Positions 34,577 through 43,633 of a stretch of 64,000 nucleotides of DNA are shown in pieces. Position 1 is the first letter of the stretch, and every line of letters begins with the position of its first letter. The translations under genes were made by a program, and so were the position numbers. Below the pieces are notes generated by a model. It had not been told where the DNA came from and made no database searches. It worked only from the letters and a program-made list of their open reading frames with translations. Origin of the DNA: CAVSUR01 sp963731285. Lineage in GTDB: Bacteria; Actinomycetota; Actinomycetes; Streptosporangiales; Streptosporangiaceae. Where the stretch lies: positions 1 through 64,000 of the forward strand of contig CAVSUR010000006.1 of assembly GCA_963731285.1 (NCBI GenBank), in the 5' to 3' direction.

Positions 34577-34810
34577 CTAGCTCTGGACGCTGCGCAGCAG
34601 ATGGTAGGCGATCCAGAGTTCCAGCGCCCCCACCGCTATCAGCGCCGATCCCCACCAGTAGCTATAGCCGCACAGAATGGCGCCAAGGATGACCAGCCAG
34701 GTACCGACGGCCAGGTACATGCTGCCCCATGCCTTGGGGTGGCGATATACGAATGCGCCCGCCGGGAGTTTCATGATCAAAGATCGTGTGACGTTCTCAG
34801 ATGCGTACAT
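34577..34810 (-). CDS. Free-standing copy of the sensor's membrane domain
   Basis: 77 residues: VYRHPKAWGSMYLAVGTWLV then a second helix ending LIAVGALELWIAYHLLRSV. Almost identical to residues 25-75 of the neighbouring sensor kinase, but it ends right after the second membrane helix, before the HisKA_3 domain. DNA identity is high over about 195 bp, so the duplication is recent. It has a start and stop of its own and keeps its frame. It could associate with the kinase through the membrane helices, for example as a decoy or co-sensor, but that is inference. Confidence 0.72.
   Translation of the reverse strand: MYASENVTRSLIMKLPAGAFVYRHPKAWGSMYLAVGTWLVILGAILCGYSYWWGSALIAVGALELWIAYHLLRSVQS
34596..34790. 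repeat. Tandem duplication with 34246-34440
   Basis: ggtaggcgatccagagttcc begins both copies, 350 bp apart, and most bases match up to the region encoding the N-terminus (including gatgaccagccaggtaccga in both). It covers the transmembrane part of the sensor kinase gene. Confidence 0.8.
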
Positions 34811-35178
34811 CGGGATGCCTCCAGTAACCCGGTGCCGGCCACTCCGGTCACCTGCATCTCAATGCTCGCCGCGCGCGAGCAGGAGATCCACCGTGCGGCC
34901 ACCCGGACCTGAGGTACGGCTAGCACGGTCCCCCGGGCTAACACGGATGCTTACAACAGGCCCGGGCGGCCCCGGGATACAGCGGAACATGCCGTCGCCC
35001 GCATCCTGCACGAACAGGACCGGCCGACAACTGTCGCAATTCGGAGACGTAAAGCTCGGTCTCCAGGGTTTGTGCAAGTAAGCTGACCTGCGCAGCGGCC
35101 TGACATGAACTCCGCCAGACTTGTCCTGCTCAAGCTCTTAATCCGCGTGTTCGGTACCGCGCGCGCAAGTGGCTGGGT
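34811..35178. other. No supported gene
   Basis: About 370 bp upstream of the small membrane gene and downstream of the VIT gene. Probably holds the promoter of the two-component operon. No structure of note was seen. Confidence 0.4.
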
Positions 35179-35925
35179 TCAGGCGTGGCTGCCGATCAGG
35201 CTGCCCACTGCAAAGGTGACTGCGATGGCCAGTGCTCCCAGGCCTAGCTGCCGCAGGCCCGAGCGCAGCAATGACCTGCCGGTGAGCTTTCCGACGGTCG
35301 CGCCGCCGATGACCAGGGCCACCGCCGTGATCGCCAGGCTCGCGGCGAGTACCGGAAAGCCCAGCAGGTAGGGAAGCAGCGGCATTAGCGCGCCGAGCGA
35401 GAACGCCAGCAAGGACGCGCCGCCCGCTACGACGGCAGAGGGCAGTTCCTCGGGGTCAACGCCGAGTTCTTCGCGGGCATGCACGCGCAGCGCCGTGTCC
35501 GGATCCTCGGAAACAGCATGGGCCATCCGGGCCGCGGTGTCGGGGTCAGCGCCGTAATCGCGGAAATACCCGGCCAGCTCGTCCTTCTCAGCCTCCGGGA
35601 ACCTGGCCAGCATCTTGCGCTCCAGCGCGACCTCGGAATGCACCAGCTCGTTCTGGTTAGTGACCGACACATACTCGCCGGTGCCCATCGAGAACGCGCC
35701 CGCGACCAGCGCCGCTGCCCCGGTTAGGATCACCGCGTGCGCCGAGACGCCGCCACCGCCCACCCCGGCGATCAGCGAGGCATTGGTCACCAGCCCGTCC
35801 ACCGCGCCGAACACCGTCGGGCGCAGCCAGCCACCCGACACATCCCGGTGCCCATGCGACCAGCCCGCGCGCAAGGCCGCCGCCTGTACGTCCTGCGATG
35901 GCTCCCGCGGCACGTCATCAACCAT
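35179..35925 (-). CDS. VIT1/CCC1-family iron/manganese transporter
   Basis: 248 residues with the VIT1 fold: TVFGAVDGLVTNASLIAGVG, GAFSMGTGEYVSVTNQNELV (conserved metal-binding helix), an acidic cytoplasmic region with several Glu (ERKMLARFPEAEKDELAGYF), and three C-terminal membrane helices with LLAFSLGALMPLLPYLLGFP. Members move Fe2+ or Mn2+ out of the cytoplasm. ATG at 35925. Frame intact and single gene. Confidence 0.93.
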   Translation of the reverse strand: MVDDVPREPSQDVQAAALRAGWSHGHRDVSGGWLRPTVFGAVDGLVTNASLIAGVGGGGVSAHAVILTGAAALVAGAFSMGTGEYVSVTNQNELVHSEVALERKMLARFPEAEKDELAGYFRDYGADPDTAARMAHAVSEDPDTALRVHAREELGVDPEELPSAVVAGGASLLAFSLGALMPLLPYLLGFPVLAASLAITAVALVIGGATVGKLTGRSLLRSGLRQLGLGALAIAVTFAVGSLIGSHA

Positions 35926-36016
35926 CAGGCCATTGTCTCTTGACCGGATAGTCGCGGTCAGCGGAGGGCCAGGCTGCGACGACTGCCGACCCGGCGGGAA
36001 AGCCGTCCAGCGGCGG

Positions 36017-36270
36017 TCAGCCAGTCACGGTGACTTCGTGCCAGAGCCCGCCGTTGAGGTTCAGGCCGTTGCCCTTTGCCTGGCCGGGGCCGCTGTCCCC
36101 GATGTAGGTATAGAGCGGATGCCCGTGGTAGACGGCCTGCGTCGAGCCGTCGGACCGCTTGATGACGGTCAGTTTCCCGGTGACCCCGGGCCCGGCCGTG
36201 GCTGGGCCTTTGACCGGAGGCCAGTATGCGGCGCACGACCCTGAGCACGCTGACCGGGTGGACGTGTCCG
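36017..36270 (-). pseudogene. C-terminal fragment of a COG4315-type lipoprotein
   Basis: About 85 codons on the minus strand reading PDTSTRSACSGSCAAYWPPV, then VTGKLTVIKRSDGSTQAVYH and HPLYTYIGDSGPGQAKGNGL. It is closely similar to residues 77-165 of the intact gene at 37277 on the opposite strand. The signal peptide and N-terminal half are missing. Likely an inverted, truncated duplicate. Confidence 0.7.
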
Positions 36271-36471
36271 GGCCCGGCTCGGCCCGCTGCCGGCTGCAAG
36301 CAAGCTGACCCCAAAGACCGTGAACCGGAAAGCAACCCTCAGACGTTCCACATGTATGCGCCAGAACATCCTGGCGGGAGACTCATCACACCATCAGAGC
36401 CACGCCGCTGCATGCGGACTGCTTCGCAAAGCTGCCCCTCGCCGTAACGGGCAGGCACCCGAGCAGCGGGC

Positions 36472-37212
36472 ATGAGCAGCGACCTTTGCGCAAGTACACG
36501 CCTGGCGCTGGGCGTCTACCTCGTCGGCGCGATCCATCCCGCCGAGCGAACCACCGTAGACCGGCACCTGGCATCCTGCCGGGCCTGCCGGGAGGAGCTT
36601 GCCGGGCTCGCCAGCCTCCCGGCCCTGATGGCCAGGGTCGGAACAGCCGACGCGAATCGTGCACTGGGCCATGATCCGGACCGGTACACTACCGGCGGCG
36701 CGGCCGTCAGTGCGCGGCTGGATCGCCTGCTGCGCCAGATGACCCGGGTACGGCGCGGACGCCGGAGCGTGCTGGCCGCTGTGGTCATCGTAAGCATCGC
36801 CGGAACTGCCGGCGTCATCGAGGCGCTGCCGCATCCGGCCGCCCCTCCATCAGCCGCCGCGGCCCAATGGACAGACCTGGCGCGCGGCGCCAGCCCGGCA
36901 ACGGGTGCGGGCGCCACCATCCGATATCAGCGCCATGCGTGGGGAACCGAGCTGGAAGTACGCGTTACCGGCATCAAGCCGGGCACCACCTGCCAGCTCC
37001 GGGTCACCAGCAACGGGGGCGGTCAGATCGGCGCGGGTGGCTGGACCGTCACTGCGGCCCAGTCTGTCTCCTGGTATCCGGTCTCCGTGCCGGCCCCGGT
37101 CAGCAGCCTGCGCGCCCTGGCGATTACCGCCGGGCCGGTGTCGCTGATAACCCTGCCGGTCCGGGTACCCCGGGCGGGGGCCGCTACGGCAGGCCGGGAT
37201 GAAAGCTGGTGA
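36472..37212 (+). CDS. Membrane anti-sigma factor with zinc-finger (zf-HC2) domain
   Basis: 246 residues. The ASD-type zinc motif H-x3-C-x2-C is in RHLASCRACREEL (His32, Cys36, Cys39). One membrane helix (SVLAAVVIVSIAGTAGVIEA) separates it from an extracellular domain with GTELEVRVTGIKPGTTCQLR and a tail of beta character. It would hold an ECF sigma factor inactive until a signal outside is sensed. No sigma factor gene is adjacent; upstream is the lipoprotein fragment on the other strand. It is followed at 64 bp by the lipoprotein gene, so the two probably form an operon. Confidence 0.87.
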   Translation: MSSDLCASTRLALGVYLVGAIHPAERTTVDRHLASCRACREELAGLASLPALMARVGTADANRALGHDPDRYTTGGAAVSARLDRLLRQMTRVRRGRRSVLAAVVIVSIAGTAGVIEALPHPAAPPSAAAAQWTDLARGASPATGAGATIRYQRHAWGTELEVRVTGIKPGTTCQLRVTSNGGGQIGAGGWTVTAAQSVSWYPVSVPAPVSSLRALAITAGPVSLITLPVRVPRAGAATAGRDESW

Positions 37213-37276
37213 ACGGATCGGGCTGCCGGTCCGTGACATCAGTAGCACTCGATCACTGCTGAACAGGAGACCCACG

Positions 37277-37825
37277 ATGCGCATCAGCTGGCTGGCACCC
37301 GCCGGGATCGCCGCCGTCGCCCTGGCCGCCGCCGCGTGCGGCGGCTCCTCTTCGGGAGCGGGCAGCACGGGCGGCAGTTCCCCCGCCGCAGCACCCGCCA
37401 CCTCCCGCGCCGCCGCATCGACATCCGCGGCGCTGAAGACCGCGAAGGCCGGCGGCGCGACCGTGCTGACCAGTGCCGGCGGCTTCACCTTGTACTGGTT
37501 CGTCCCCGACACGGCCACGGCATCGAAGTGCAACGGCGCCTGCGCCAGGTACTGGCCGCCGGTCAAGGGGCCAGCCACCGCCGGTGCCGGCATCACCGGC
37601 AAGCTGACCGTGATCAAGCGGTCCGACGGGTCGATGCAGGCGGTCTACAACGGGCACCCGCTCTACACCTACGTCGGTGACACCAAGCCCGGCCAGGCCA
37701 AGGGCAATGGCCTGAACCTGTCCGGCGGAGTCTGGCACGAGGTCACCACCACCGGCGCTGTCGCCCCCGCAGCCCACTCGTCCTCCTCCAGCGGAAGCAG
37801 CGGCGGAGGCGGGGGCGGGTACTGA
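37277..37825 (+). CDS. COG4315-type (Lipoprotein_15) lipoprotein
   Basis: 182 residues. Lipoprotein signal peptide with lipobox LAAAACG, a Ser/Ala-rich linker, then two PF03640-type repeats: TSAGGFTLYWFVPDTATASK with CNGACARYWPPV, and MQAVYNGHPLYTYVGDTKPG with GLNLSGGVWHEV. A low-complexity Ser/Gly tail ends the protein. The role of this repeat is unknown; it is common on actinobacterial cell surfaces next to ECF sigma/anti-sigma genes, as here. ATG at 37277 with aggaga upstream. The longer frame from 37199 lacks these features. Confidence 0.88.
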   Translation: MRISWLAPAGIAAVALAAAACGGSSSGAGSTGGSSPAAAPATSRAAASTSAALKTAKAGGATVLTSAGGFTLYWFVPDTATASKCNGACARYWPPVKGPATAGAGITGKLTVIKRSDGSMQAVYNGHPLYTYVGDTKPGQAKGNGLNLSGGVWHEVTTTGAVAPAAHSSSSSGSSGGGGGGY

Positions 37826-38018
37826 CCACCGCAAAGTCCTCGCGGCCACCGGCTGCCCGCCCGAAAATGCCGGTGGCCGCGAGCCGCCCATCTCCTCGAC
37901 GAGTGCCGAGCAGTCCGCCGGCAGAAGGTTTCTGCGACGCGCCGCTGGCAGGAACGAAGCCCTTCGGCCATCAACTGCCGCCGGAGCCCGCAGCAGTAAG
38001 GGACCCACAAGGACAGTG

Positions 38019-38932
38019 AACCTTTTCATCCTGGTCTGGTGCAGGCCTGGCGTAAGTGCTGATCAGGGGCGGCGTGTCGGCTTCCGGCGTCGCGAAGCCC
38101 CTGGTAAACGAAGCGATCGGCCAAGATCCGCGTCGTCTGCCCAGGGGCCTCCATGCTTTTCTGCCGTGCCGCGCTGCCGTTGTCCCGCCAGACCCTCGGC
38201 TATGTGACCGGGGTCGTCCGCCGCCCCCGCAAGAAGATCGGGTCGTGCTGGCGGCGGCTGAGCCCGGCCGGCAGGCTCTGATGACCCTGGCCTGCCTGCG
38301 CAAGGGCGAGACGTTCGCCGACCTGGCCGCCGGGTTCGGCGTCAGCACCGCCACCGCCCGGCGATATGTGAACGAGACCGTCGCCCTGCTCGCCGCCCGG
38401 GCCCCCAAGCTCCGCCCCGCCCTGCGGGCAGCCAGCAAGGCCGGGCACTGCCACCTGATCCTGGACGGCACCCTCATCCCCATCGACCGGGCCGCCGCCG
38501 ACCGGCCCTTCTACTCGGGCAAGCACAAGAAGCACGGCATGAACCTGCAGGTCATCACCAGCCCGGCCGGAGACCTGCTGTGGGTGTCCGGGCCGCTGCC
38601 CGGGCACGTGCACGACCTGAAGGCGGCCCGGATCTGGGGGGTGCCGCGGGAGCTGGCATTCACCGGGTTACTCACCCTGGCCGACAAGGGCTACCACGGC
38701 GCCGGCGACCTGCATGATCACCCCGTACTGAGGGCCGGAACAAGCCGCCCGCACAGAAAGCATCAAACCGCGACTGCGCCCAGCTCCGGGCCCCCGGCGA
38801 GCGCGGCAACGCCCAGCTCAAGAACTGGCGCATCCTGCGCAAGCTCCGCTGCTGCCCCTGGCGCGCCGGACACCTCGCCAAAAGCCATCCACGTACCCCA
38901 GATCCGCGAAACCCAACGATGAAAACGCTCAA
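38019..38932 (+). mobile_element. IS5-family element (approximate limits)
   Basis: Limits inferred from an imperfect inverted repeat with ttttcatc (38026-38033) near the left and gatgaaaa (38919-38927 region) at the right, and from the membrane gene at 38931-39143, which is cut at this point. Exact ends and target duplication were not determined. Confidence 0.5.
38153..38922 (+). pseudogene. IS5-family transposase (HTH_Tnp_4/DDE_Tnp_4), frameshifted
   Basis: Starts MLFCRAALPLSRQTLGYVTG. A frame change near 38265 leads to RQALMTLACLRKGETFADLA (helix-turn-helix), HLILDGTLIPIDR (first Asp), FYSGKHKKHGMNLQVI, and LTLADKGYHGAG (second Asp). A further shift near 38730 is needed to reach NRDCAQLRAPGERGNAQLKN, which holds the catalytic Glu. 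All catalytic residues exist but in different frames. Inactive unless the indels are sequencing errors. Confidence 0.75.
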
Positions 38933-39143
38933 TCGCGGTTAGGACGAAAAGGCCATGGCAGATAACCGCAGTCGGCGGGATGTGCCGCTCCGCAGGAACG
39001 GCGGGCACGCCCCGCGGGGAGTTCGGCCGCCGCAGGCGTACGGTAGCCCGGAGCCAGCGAGCCGCCATGATCAGGTCCAGCACGGCAACGCCGCGGAGGA
39101 TGACGACAGCCGCCCAGGCGAGCCTGATCGTCTGTAACCACAT
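38931..39143 (-). pseudogene. Small membrane protein truncated by the IS5 element
   Basis: From an ATG at 39143: MWLQTIRLAWAAVVILRGVA, then a basic segment and a second hydrophobic stretch TAVICHGLFVLTAIERF, which stops matching anything gene-like at the IS5 end. The original C-terminus is gone. No family recognised. Confidence 0.45.
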
Positions 39144-39260
39144 AAGGCACCTAGAGCGGAAGACCTGCAAAACCCAGCAGCGCGTGCGCGGACCCATCAC
39201 AGAAGGTGGTTCACGGCTGTCTCGGCAACCTGTTCCGTGCCACCCGGGGGGGATCGATGC

Positions 39261-39875
39261 CTAGAGATGCGGCAGCTGGTAACCGTTGAAATACCACAGC
39301 GCCGAGGTGTACCAGAGCACGCTGATGATGATCGCGAGTGCTCCGCCTGCTACCGGCAGCACCCACCGCGGAAGCCGCCGGGTCTGCACCAGAGCGACTT
39401 TCGCGGCGAACACACCGTAGAAGAAACACCCCGCCAGCGAGTGCACTGCGACCCGCAGGCTGCTGAGCTGGACGCCATAGGCAATCAGGCAGTGCACCGC
39501 AATCGGAATCGTCACGGCGAGAACCCCGAAGCCCAGTACCCGGTGCGCTAGCGGGACCCGCCGTGGCGCCCTATCCATCAATGGCAGCTTCCGGTAGATC
39601 CACAAAGCCAGGAGGATCTGAATCACTGTCAGGCCGAGGGCGACCGTGGCTAGCAAAGACTTCAGGGAGACTGCGGCGAGGTACTGGCGACCGAACAGGC
39701 TGGCGGCTGGGTTGACCGTGGTTACCCGGCCGGCTGCATACAGTGCCACTGTCACCCCGGCGGACAGCACGCCGATGGCCGCCAGCCGCAGCGCGGTCGC
39801 CCCGCGCCCCCGGCTGCCCGGCGTCATCACCGTTTCATCCGGCCGGGCCGCAGGCTCCTGGCCGGCATTGCTCAA
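39261..39875 (-). CDS. DUF6529-like membrane protein (cytochrome b561-like topology)
   Basis: About 204 residues, five membrane helices: RLAAIGVLSAGVTVALYAAG, SLKSLLATVALGLTVIQILL, HRVLGFGVLAVTIPIAVHCL, VHSLAGCFFYGVFAAKVALV and LPVAGGALAIIISVLWYTSA. Histidines in helices 3 and 4 (LAHRVLGF, AVHCLIAYG, AVHSLAG) could ligate haem as in b561/ferric-reductase-like proteins. The TTG at 39875 with ggaaggga upstream is favoured; ATG at 39827 is the alternative. Function unknown. Confidence 0.75.
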   Translation of the reverse strand: MSNAGQEPAARPDETVMTPGSRGRGATALRLAAIGVLSAGVTVALYAAGRVTTVNPAASLFGRQYLAAVSLKSLLATVALGLTVIQILLALWIYRKLPLMDRAPRRVPLAHRVLGFGVLAVTIPIAVHCLIAYGVQLSSLRVAVHSLAGCFFYGVFAAKVALVQTRRLPRWVLPVAGGALAIIISVLWYTSALWYFNGYQLPHL

Positions 39876-40248
39876 TGCTCCATCCCTTCCGCCTCGAGCT
39901 GGCCACGGCGGCTGCAACAGTCTGTTCTTGCCGGCAGCCGGAGCGCTGCAAGGCGGCGGCACGCCAGACGCCCTTACTACGCACGGAACAACCCGACGGT
40001 TCACAATGCCATCATGCAGTTGCCATAAGTAACCGGACATTCGGGCCGGGCGGCCGTTGCTGATCTTGGCGCCGTTGCGCCCGTGGCGAGACCCGGGCAA
40101 CCAGAACCGGCCATACGTCTAGCTCGAAGGCGACCGCAGCCGAAACTGTACGAGGTGACTCGGCTCAGGTTGAACCTTGCCAGCCGCCACGGCGTTCCAA
40201 AGATGACAGCATGAAATGGCGATGGCCAGCGGTCCGGAAGGGGGAACC
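39876..40248. other. Divergent promoter region, no gene seen
   Basis: Separates the b561-like gene from the plus-strand small membrane protein. No RNA or repeat recognised. Confidence 0.35.
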
Positions 40249-40443
40249 ATGAGGAGGAGGCTGTTTGTCGGCGTGGGAATCCTCGTCGCGCTGGCAGGAG
40301 TCATTTTCACGCTGCAGGGCTTTGGCGTTATCGGCGGAAGCGTTATGTCCGGCGTAACCCTCTGGGCGGTGATCGGCCCGGTGATCGCGGTGGCAGGCCT
40401 GGCCCTAGCAGCTGTCGGGCTGCGCAGCCGTCTCACTACCTAA
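40249..40443 (+). CDS. Small two-helix membrane protein
   Basis: 64 residues: RRRLFVGVGILVALAGVIFT then a Gly-rich turn and LWAVIGPVIAVAGLALAAVG, ending in a basic tail. ATG at 40249 follows ggaaggggg. This is the usual size and pattern of actinobacterial small membrane proteins of unknown role. Confidence 0.7.
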   Translation: MRRRLFVGVGILVALAGVIFTLQGFGVIGGSVMSGVTLWAVIGPVIAVAGLALAAVGLRSRLTT

Positions 40444-41082
40444 CCATTCGGCTCGCAAGGCAGATTGCCCTTCGATCACAGTTCGCCCGGGTGACGGACT
40501 GCGGCTGGATGGCCCACACGGTGCCGCCTGGTAAGGCCACGAGCCTGGAAGTTCGCCGAGGAGTTCCACGAGCCCAGGCGTCCGGGGCACCGAATCAACT
40601 GACCGAGACAGATAGACCGAGACAGCCCGGGATTATCACCCTGCCTACCGCCTCTAGCGACACCGGACCAGCCAGCGCCCGGAGGGATATTTAGCTAATT
40701 CTGATTAATGATAGAGCGGGGCATGACGCAGGACAGCTTCGGGATTGCTTGTCGTGCCCGTCGTCCTCGCAGGCGCCAAGATCCTGGGAGCGGCTCGCGG
40801 GTTCAGGGTCGGCGCAGCCAATCGCATGCGACGGCCCGCAGGGCCGCCCTGGATGCGGCGGCTGCGAGCTGGACAATGAATGGCGAGGAAGACGGCCGCG
40901 TGCCTTACCAGCTCGCGGGCCGAGCGAGCCAGTCAGATCTGTGGTGCCCTGGAGGCTGGGACGGCGCATGCATGCCCGTTTGTCGGCATCCTCAATGAGC
41001 AGCCCGTCCAGCTTCAGCGGCGCCTGCATGCGGGCGTCGCAGAACTGTGAGGTACCGCCCGGGCGCTAGCTGTGTCGATGCG
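40444..41082. other. About 640 bp without a supported gene
   Basis: Includes a direct repeat of gaccgagacag near 40601-40624 and an AT-rich patch (40687-40722) unlike the surroundings. Frames on both strands lack domains. Confidence 0.4.
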
Positions 41083-41457
41083 TCAACTCTCCGGCTCGAA
41101 CAGCTGACGGATCTCGATCTCGCCCACGGCGCCATACTCACCGGGGTAGATCCGGGAAAGCGCCTCGAACGGCACACGCTTAGCCCAGTCGGCGGCCTCG
41201 TCCATCGACGTCACTTCGAGGATCCAGTAGCCCGCGATCAGCTCCTTCGACCCGGCGAACGGCCCGTTGATGACAGTGCGGTTCCCCCCGGAGAACTTGA
41301 CCCGCCTCCCCCCGGCGCTCGGGTGAAGCCCTGCGAGGTCGAGGAGCACTCCGGCCTTCTTGAGCTCATCGTTGTACCTGCCCATCGCGGCGAGGAGTTC
41401 CTCGCTGGGCGCCGCGCCCGGTTCCGGATCCCCCTTGATCATCAACATCACCCGCAT
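41083..41457 (-). CDS. YciI-family (DGPF) protein
   Basis: 124 residues with the ferredoxin-like YciI fold: MRVMLMIKGDPEPGAAPSEE, LLAAMGRYNDELKKAGVLLD, TVINGPFAGSKELIAGYWIL (the DGPF-like turn reads NGPF) and VPFEALSRIYPGEYGAVGEI. Members are often encoded next to ECF sigma factors of the SigJ/ECF41 type; none is seen here. Molecular role unknown. ATG at 41457 with gggaag upstream. Confidence 0.88.
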   Translation of the reverse strand: MRVMLMIKGDPEPGAAPSEELLAAMGRYNDELKKAGVLLDLAGLHPSAGGRRVKFSGGNRTVINGPFAGSKELIAGYWILEVTSMDEAADWAKRVPFEALSRIYPGEYGAVGEIEIRQLFEPES

Positions 41458-41638
41458 GTCGTGCTCCCTTCCTGCCCGAGCCGGGGTCCCGGACGGTCTC
41501 GACCGAGAGTGAGCCCTGCCCTACGAGTGCGTCGGACAGGTCAAGGCGAGCCGAGCATGTCCATGTCCTCCACGGAAGCAGGATATCGACAGCAGCCCGC
41601 CACGCTTGGCCGTCGTCTCCACGCTGGGCATTGCGCGG

Positions 41639-41657
41639 CCTGAAAAGCGAAGATCGG
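41639..41657 (+). other. Possible degenerate fourth tRNA-Phe scar
   Basis: cctgaaaagcgaagatcgg resembles the start of the scar core (cctgaaaagcggaaggtcgg) but the T-arm does not follow. No tandem arm repeat was found nearby. Confidence 0.3.
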
Positions 41658-41710
41658 AGCCTTCTCACCGTCGGACCCGGGTCACTGGCTACGAGGTCTT
41701 CGCCTCGGTA

Positions 41711-42240
41711 TAGGCGATCCGATCATCCGGGTCGGGCAGCGGGTCACCCGCCAGGTCCTGGGCCGCCGCGGCACGGCCACCGATCCGGCCTGGGCGAACC
41801 GGCGGCGGCTGCTGCGCGGCCGCGAGCGCCTGCCGGAGCAGGCCTTCACCAGGATGCGGGAGGAGATCCTGGCCCAGGAGGCGACCGGGCAGCTGCTCGC
41901 CGCGTGGATCGCCAGGGAGGAACTCCGCTACCTGCTCGCCCTGGCCCGCGCCAGCCCGGCCCGGCCCGAGGCCAGCAGCCGGCTCTGCGCGTCCTGCGAC
42001 TGGTGCGCCCGCGCCGGCGTCCCCGAGGTCACCACCCCGGCCAAGACGACCGAGGCCTGGTGGCCGCAGATCCTCGCGTTCACCGGCACCGGCATCACCA
42101 ACGCCGCCACCAAGGCCGGCAACCGGCTGATCAAGGACGCCGCCCGGATCGCCTTCGGCTTCCGCAACCCCGCCAACCAGCGCCGCAGAGTACGGTGGCA
42201 CTGCAAACGGACAACGATCAGCCAGCCACTACGAGGGTGA
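41711..42240 (+). pseudogene. ISL3-family transposase, C-terminal fragment
   Basis: The readable part in one frame runs from LLRGRERLPEQAFTRMREEI through LRYLLALARASPARPEASSR and AFTGTGITNAATKAGNRLIK to IAFGFRNPANQRRRVRWHCK. This is the typical end of ISL3 transposases, with the N-terminal zinc-ribbon and most of the DDE domain missing. Its insertion or deletion also cut the grpB-like gene on the other strand. Confidence 0.7.
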
Positions 42241-42671
42241 CCAGCCCCCCCAACTTCGAAGAGCCCGGTAACGCTGATCTGGATGTCAATGGTCGGCTTC
42301 GCAGGCAAGCCAGGAACAGCCGTCGACCCGACGTGCTCGATCCGCAGCGCGGTGTCCGTGAGCTGATCATCCAGGCGATCGCGCCACCGTTCGTAGCGTC
42401 CTGGCCAGGAGCGATCGTAGGCGACCACCTCGACGCTCAGGTCTTGCCGCTCGCTGCCCTCGGTCCTGGCGAATCCCGGCCAGATGACCGGCATGACCGA
42501 ACGGGCCAGCTCGGCGCGCTCGGCCCGGGGGAGCTGGTGCCCGGCCAGCCCCCGGCGCCGGGCGGCGAGCTCATACAGGTCGATGATCGTTGTCCGCCGT
42601 CCCTCGGCCCCGCGCAGGCGCTGCCAGGCCGCGAGCGGATCAGCCGAAGGCTCCACCTGCGCCGCCGCCAA
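42241..42671 (-). pseudogene. GrpB-family protein, 3' end lost
   Basis: About 130 residues remain: an N-terminal extension with TTIIDLYELAARRRGLAGHQ, then the GrpB nucleotidyltransferase-like start VEVVAYDRSWPGRYERWRDR, IEHVGSTAVPGLPAKPTIDI (the conserved HVGSTAVPGL and D-x-D-like IDIQ). It ends abruptly at the ISL3 fragment, so the rest of the catalytic domain is gone. The TTG start at 42671 is tentative. Confidence 0.7.
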
Positions 42672-43132
42672 TCTGGCGTCCAGCGGCCATCGCCGGGATC
42701 ATCCTCGGCCACTGGGCCGCCACCCTGCTCTGCGAACACGGCTGCGACCGGGAGGAGGCGCTGTCCATGTGCACGCCACCCAGGATGCATCGCGGGGGCG
42801 GCCCCGAGCCACTGACCTCGAACGTGAGCCGCGGATCATGGTCGCTGGCAGCGCGGTGGAGGGCTCTTCGAAACCGCGGCGAAACGGCAGCGTCAGCGGA
42901 GCAGCACTCGAACGGGTCTAGCCGCAGGTAGCGGCCACATCTCGTAACGCCCCCCGACTCACTGACTGTAAGGCCGCTCCCTCCGGCATGGCGTTCCGGG
43001 TCGGGGACGAACAGCCCGGGCAGGTGCGCGCGGAGCGCCGTGACTTCGCAAGCCTCCGGGTGGGATGCTGTCGTCCGCTGCTTTCTGGCGCGCTCACGCC
43101 AATGCCAGCATCCGCTAAGCGTCGGAGGATCC
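42672..43132. other. No supported gene
   Basis: Frames on both strands overlap but none has a domain. Carries the promoter side of the DinB gene at 43133. Confidence 0.35.
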
Positions 43133-43633
43133 ATGTCGCAACCGGTGAGCAAGGAGAGCACAGCTCTTCTGGCCTCCCTGAGCAATCAGCGTGCCCACGT
43201 GCTGGGGATTCTGGAGGGTCTTCCCGAAGAGGCGCTGCAACGTCCGGTGCTGCCGTCGGGGTGGACGTGCCTGGGGCTGGTCCAGCATCTCGCCAGCGAC
43301 GTCGAGCGATTCTGGTTCCGCCACGTCGTCGCCGGTGAGCCCGATGTATCGGCTGAGATCCTGACCAACGCCTGGCGGGTCGGCTCCGACGTCCCGGCCG
43401 GCGCCGTGTTCGACGGCTATCGGCGGGAAATAGAACGCGCGAACGTCATCATCGCCGCTACTCCGGTGGACGCAGCACCGGCCTGGTGGCCCGATTTTTT
43501 CGGTGACTTCCGGCTGGATGATCTGCAGGCGATCATGCTTCACGTGATCACCGAGACCGCATGTCATGCCGGGCACCTTGACGCGGTGCGCGAGCTAATC
43601 GACGGCCGGACCTGGCTTGTCCTCACGGAATGA
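43133..43633 (+). CDS. DinB-family protein (DUF664-like)
   Basis: 166 residues. Four-helix metal-binding fold: SNQRAHVLGILEGLPEEALQ, CLGLVQHLASDVERFWFRHV (first His), and the final helix MLHVITETACHAGHLDAVRE with two more His. Mycothiol-dependent type as for the gene at 2188, with which it shares architecture. ATG at 43133 with ggagg 5 bases upstream, which rules out the earlier starts in the same frame. Confidence 0.88.
   Translation: MSQPVSKESTALLASLSNQRAHVLGILEGLPEEALQRPVLPSGWTCLGLVQHLASDVERFWFRHVVAGEPDVSAEILTNAWRVGSDVPAGAVFDGYRREIERANVIIAATPVDAAPAWWPDFFGDFRLDDLQAIMLHVITETACHAGHLDAVRELIDGRTWLVLTE

Noticed and set aside
41631..42815. Plus-strand 394-codon frame
   Set aside because: Its His/Arg/Pro-rich text is a shadow of the ISL3 fragment and of the minus-strand grpB-like gene.
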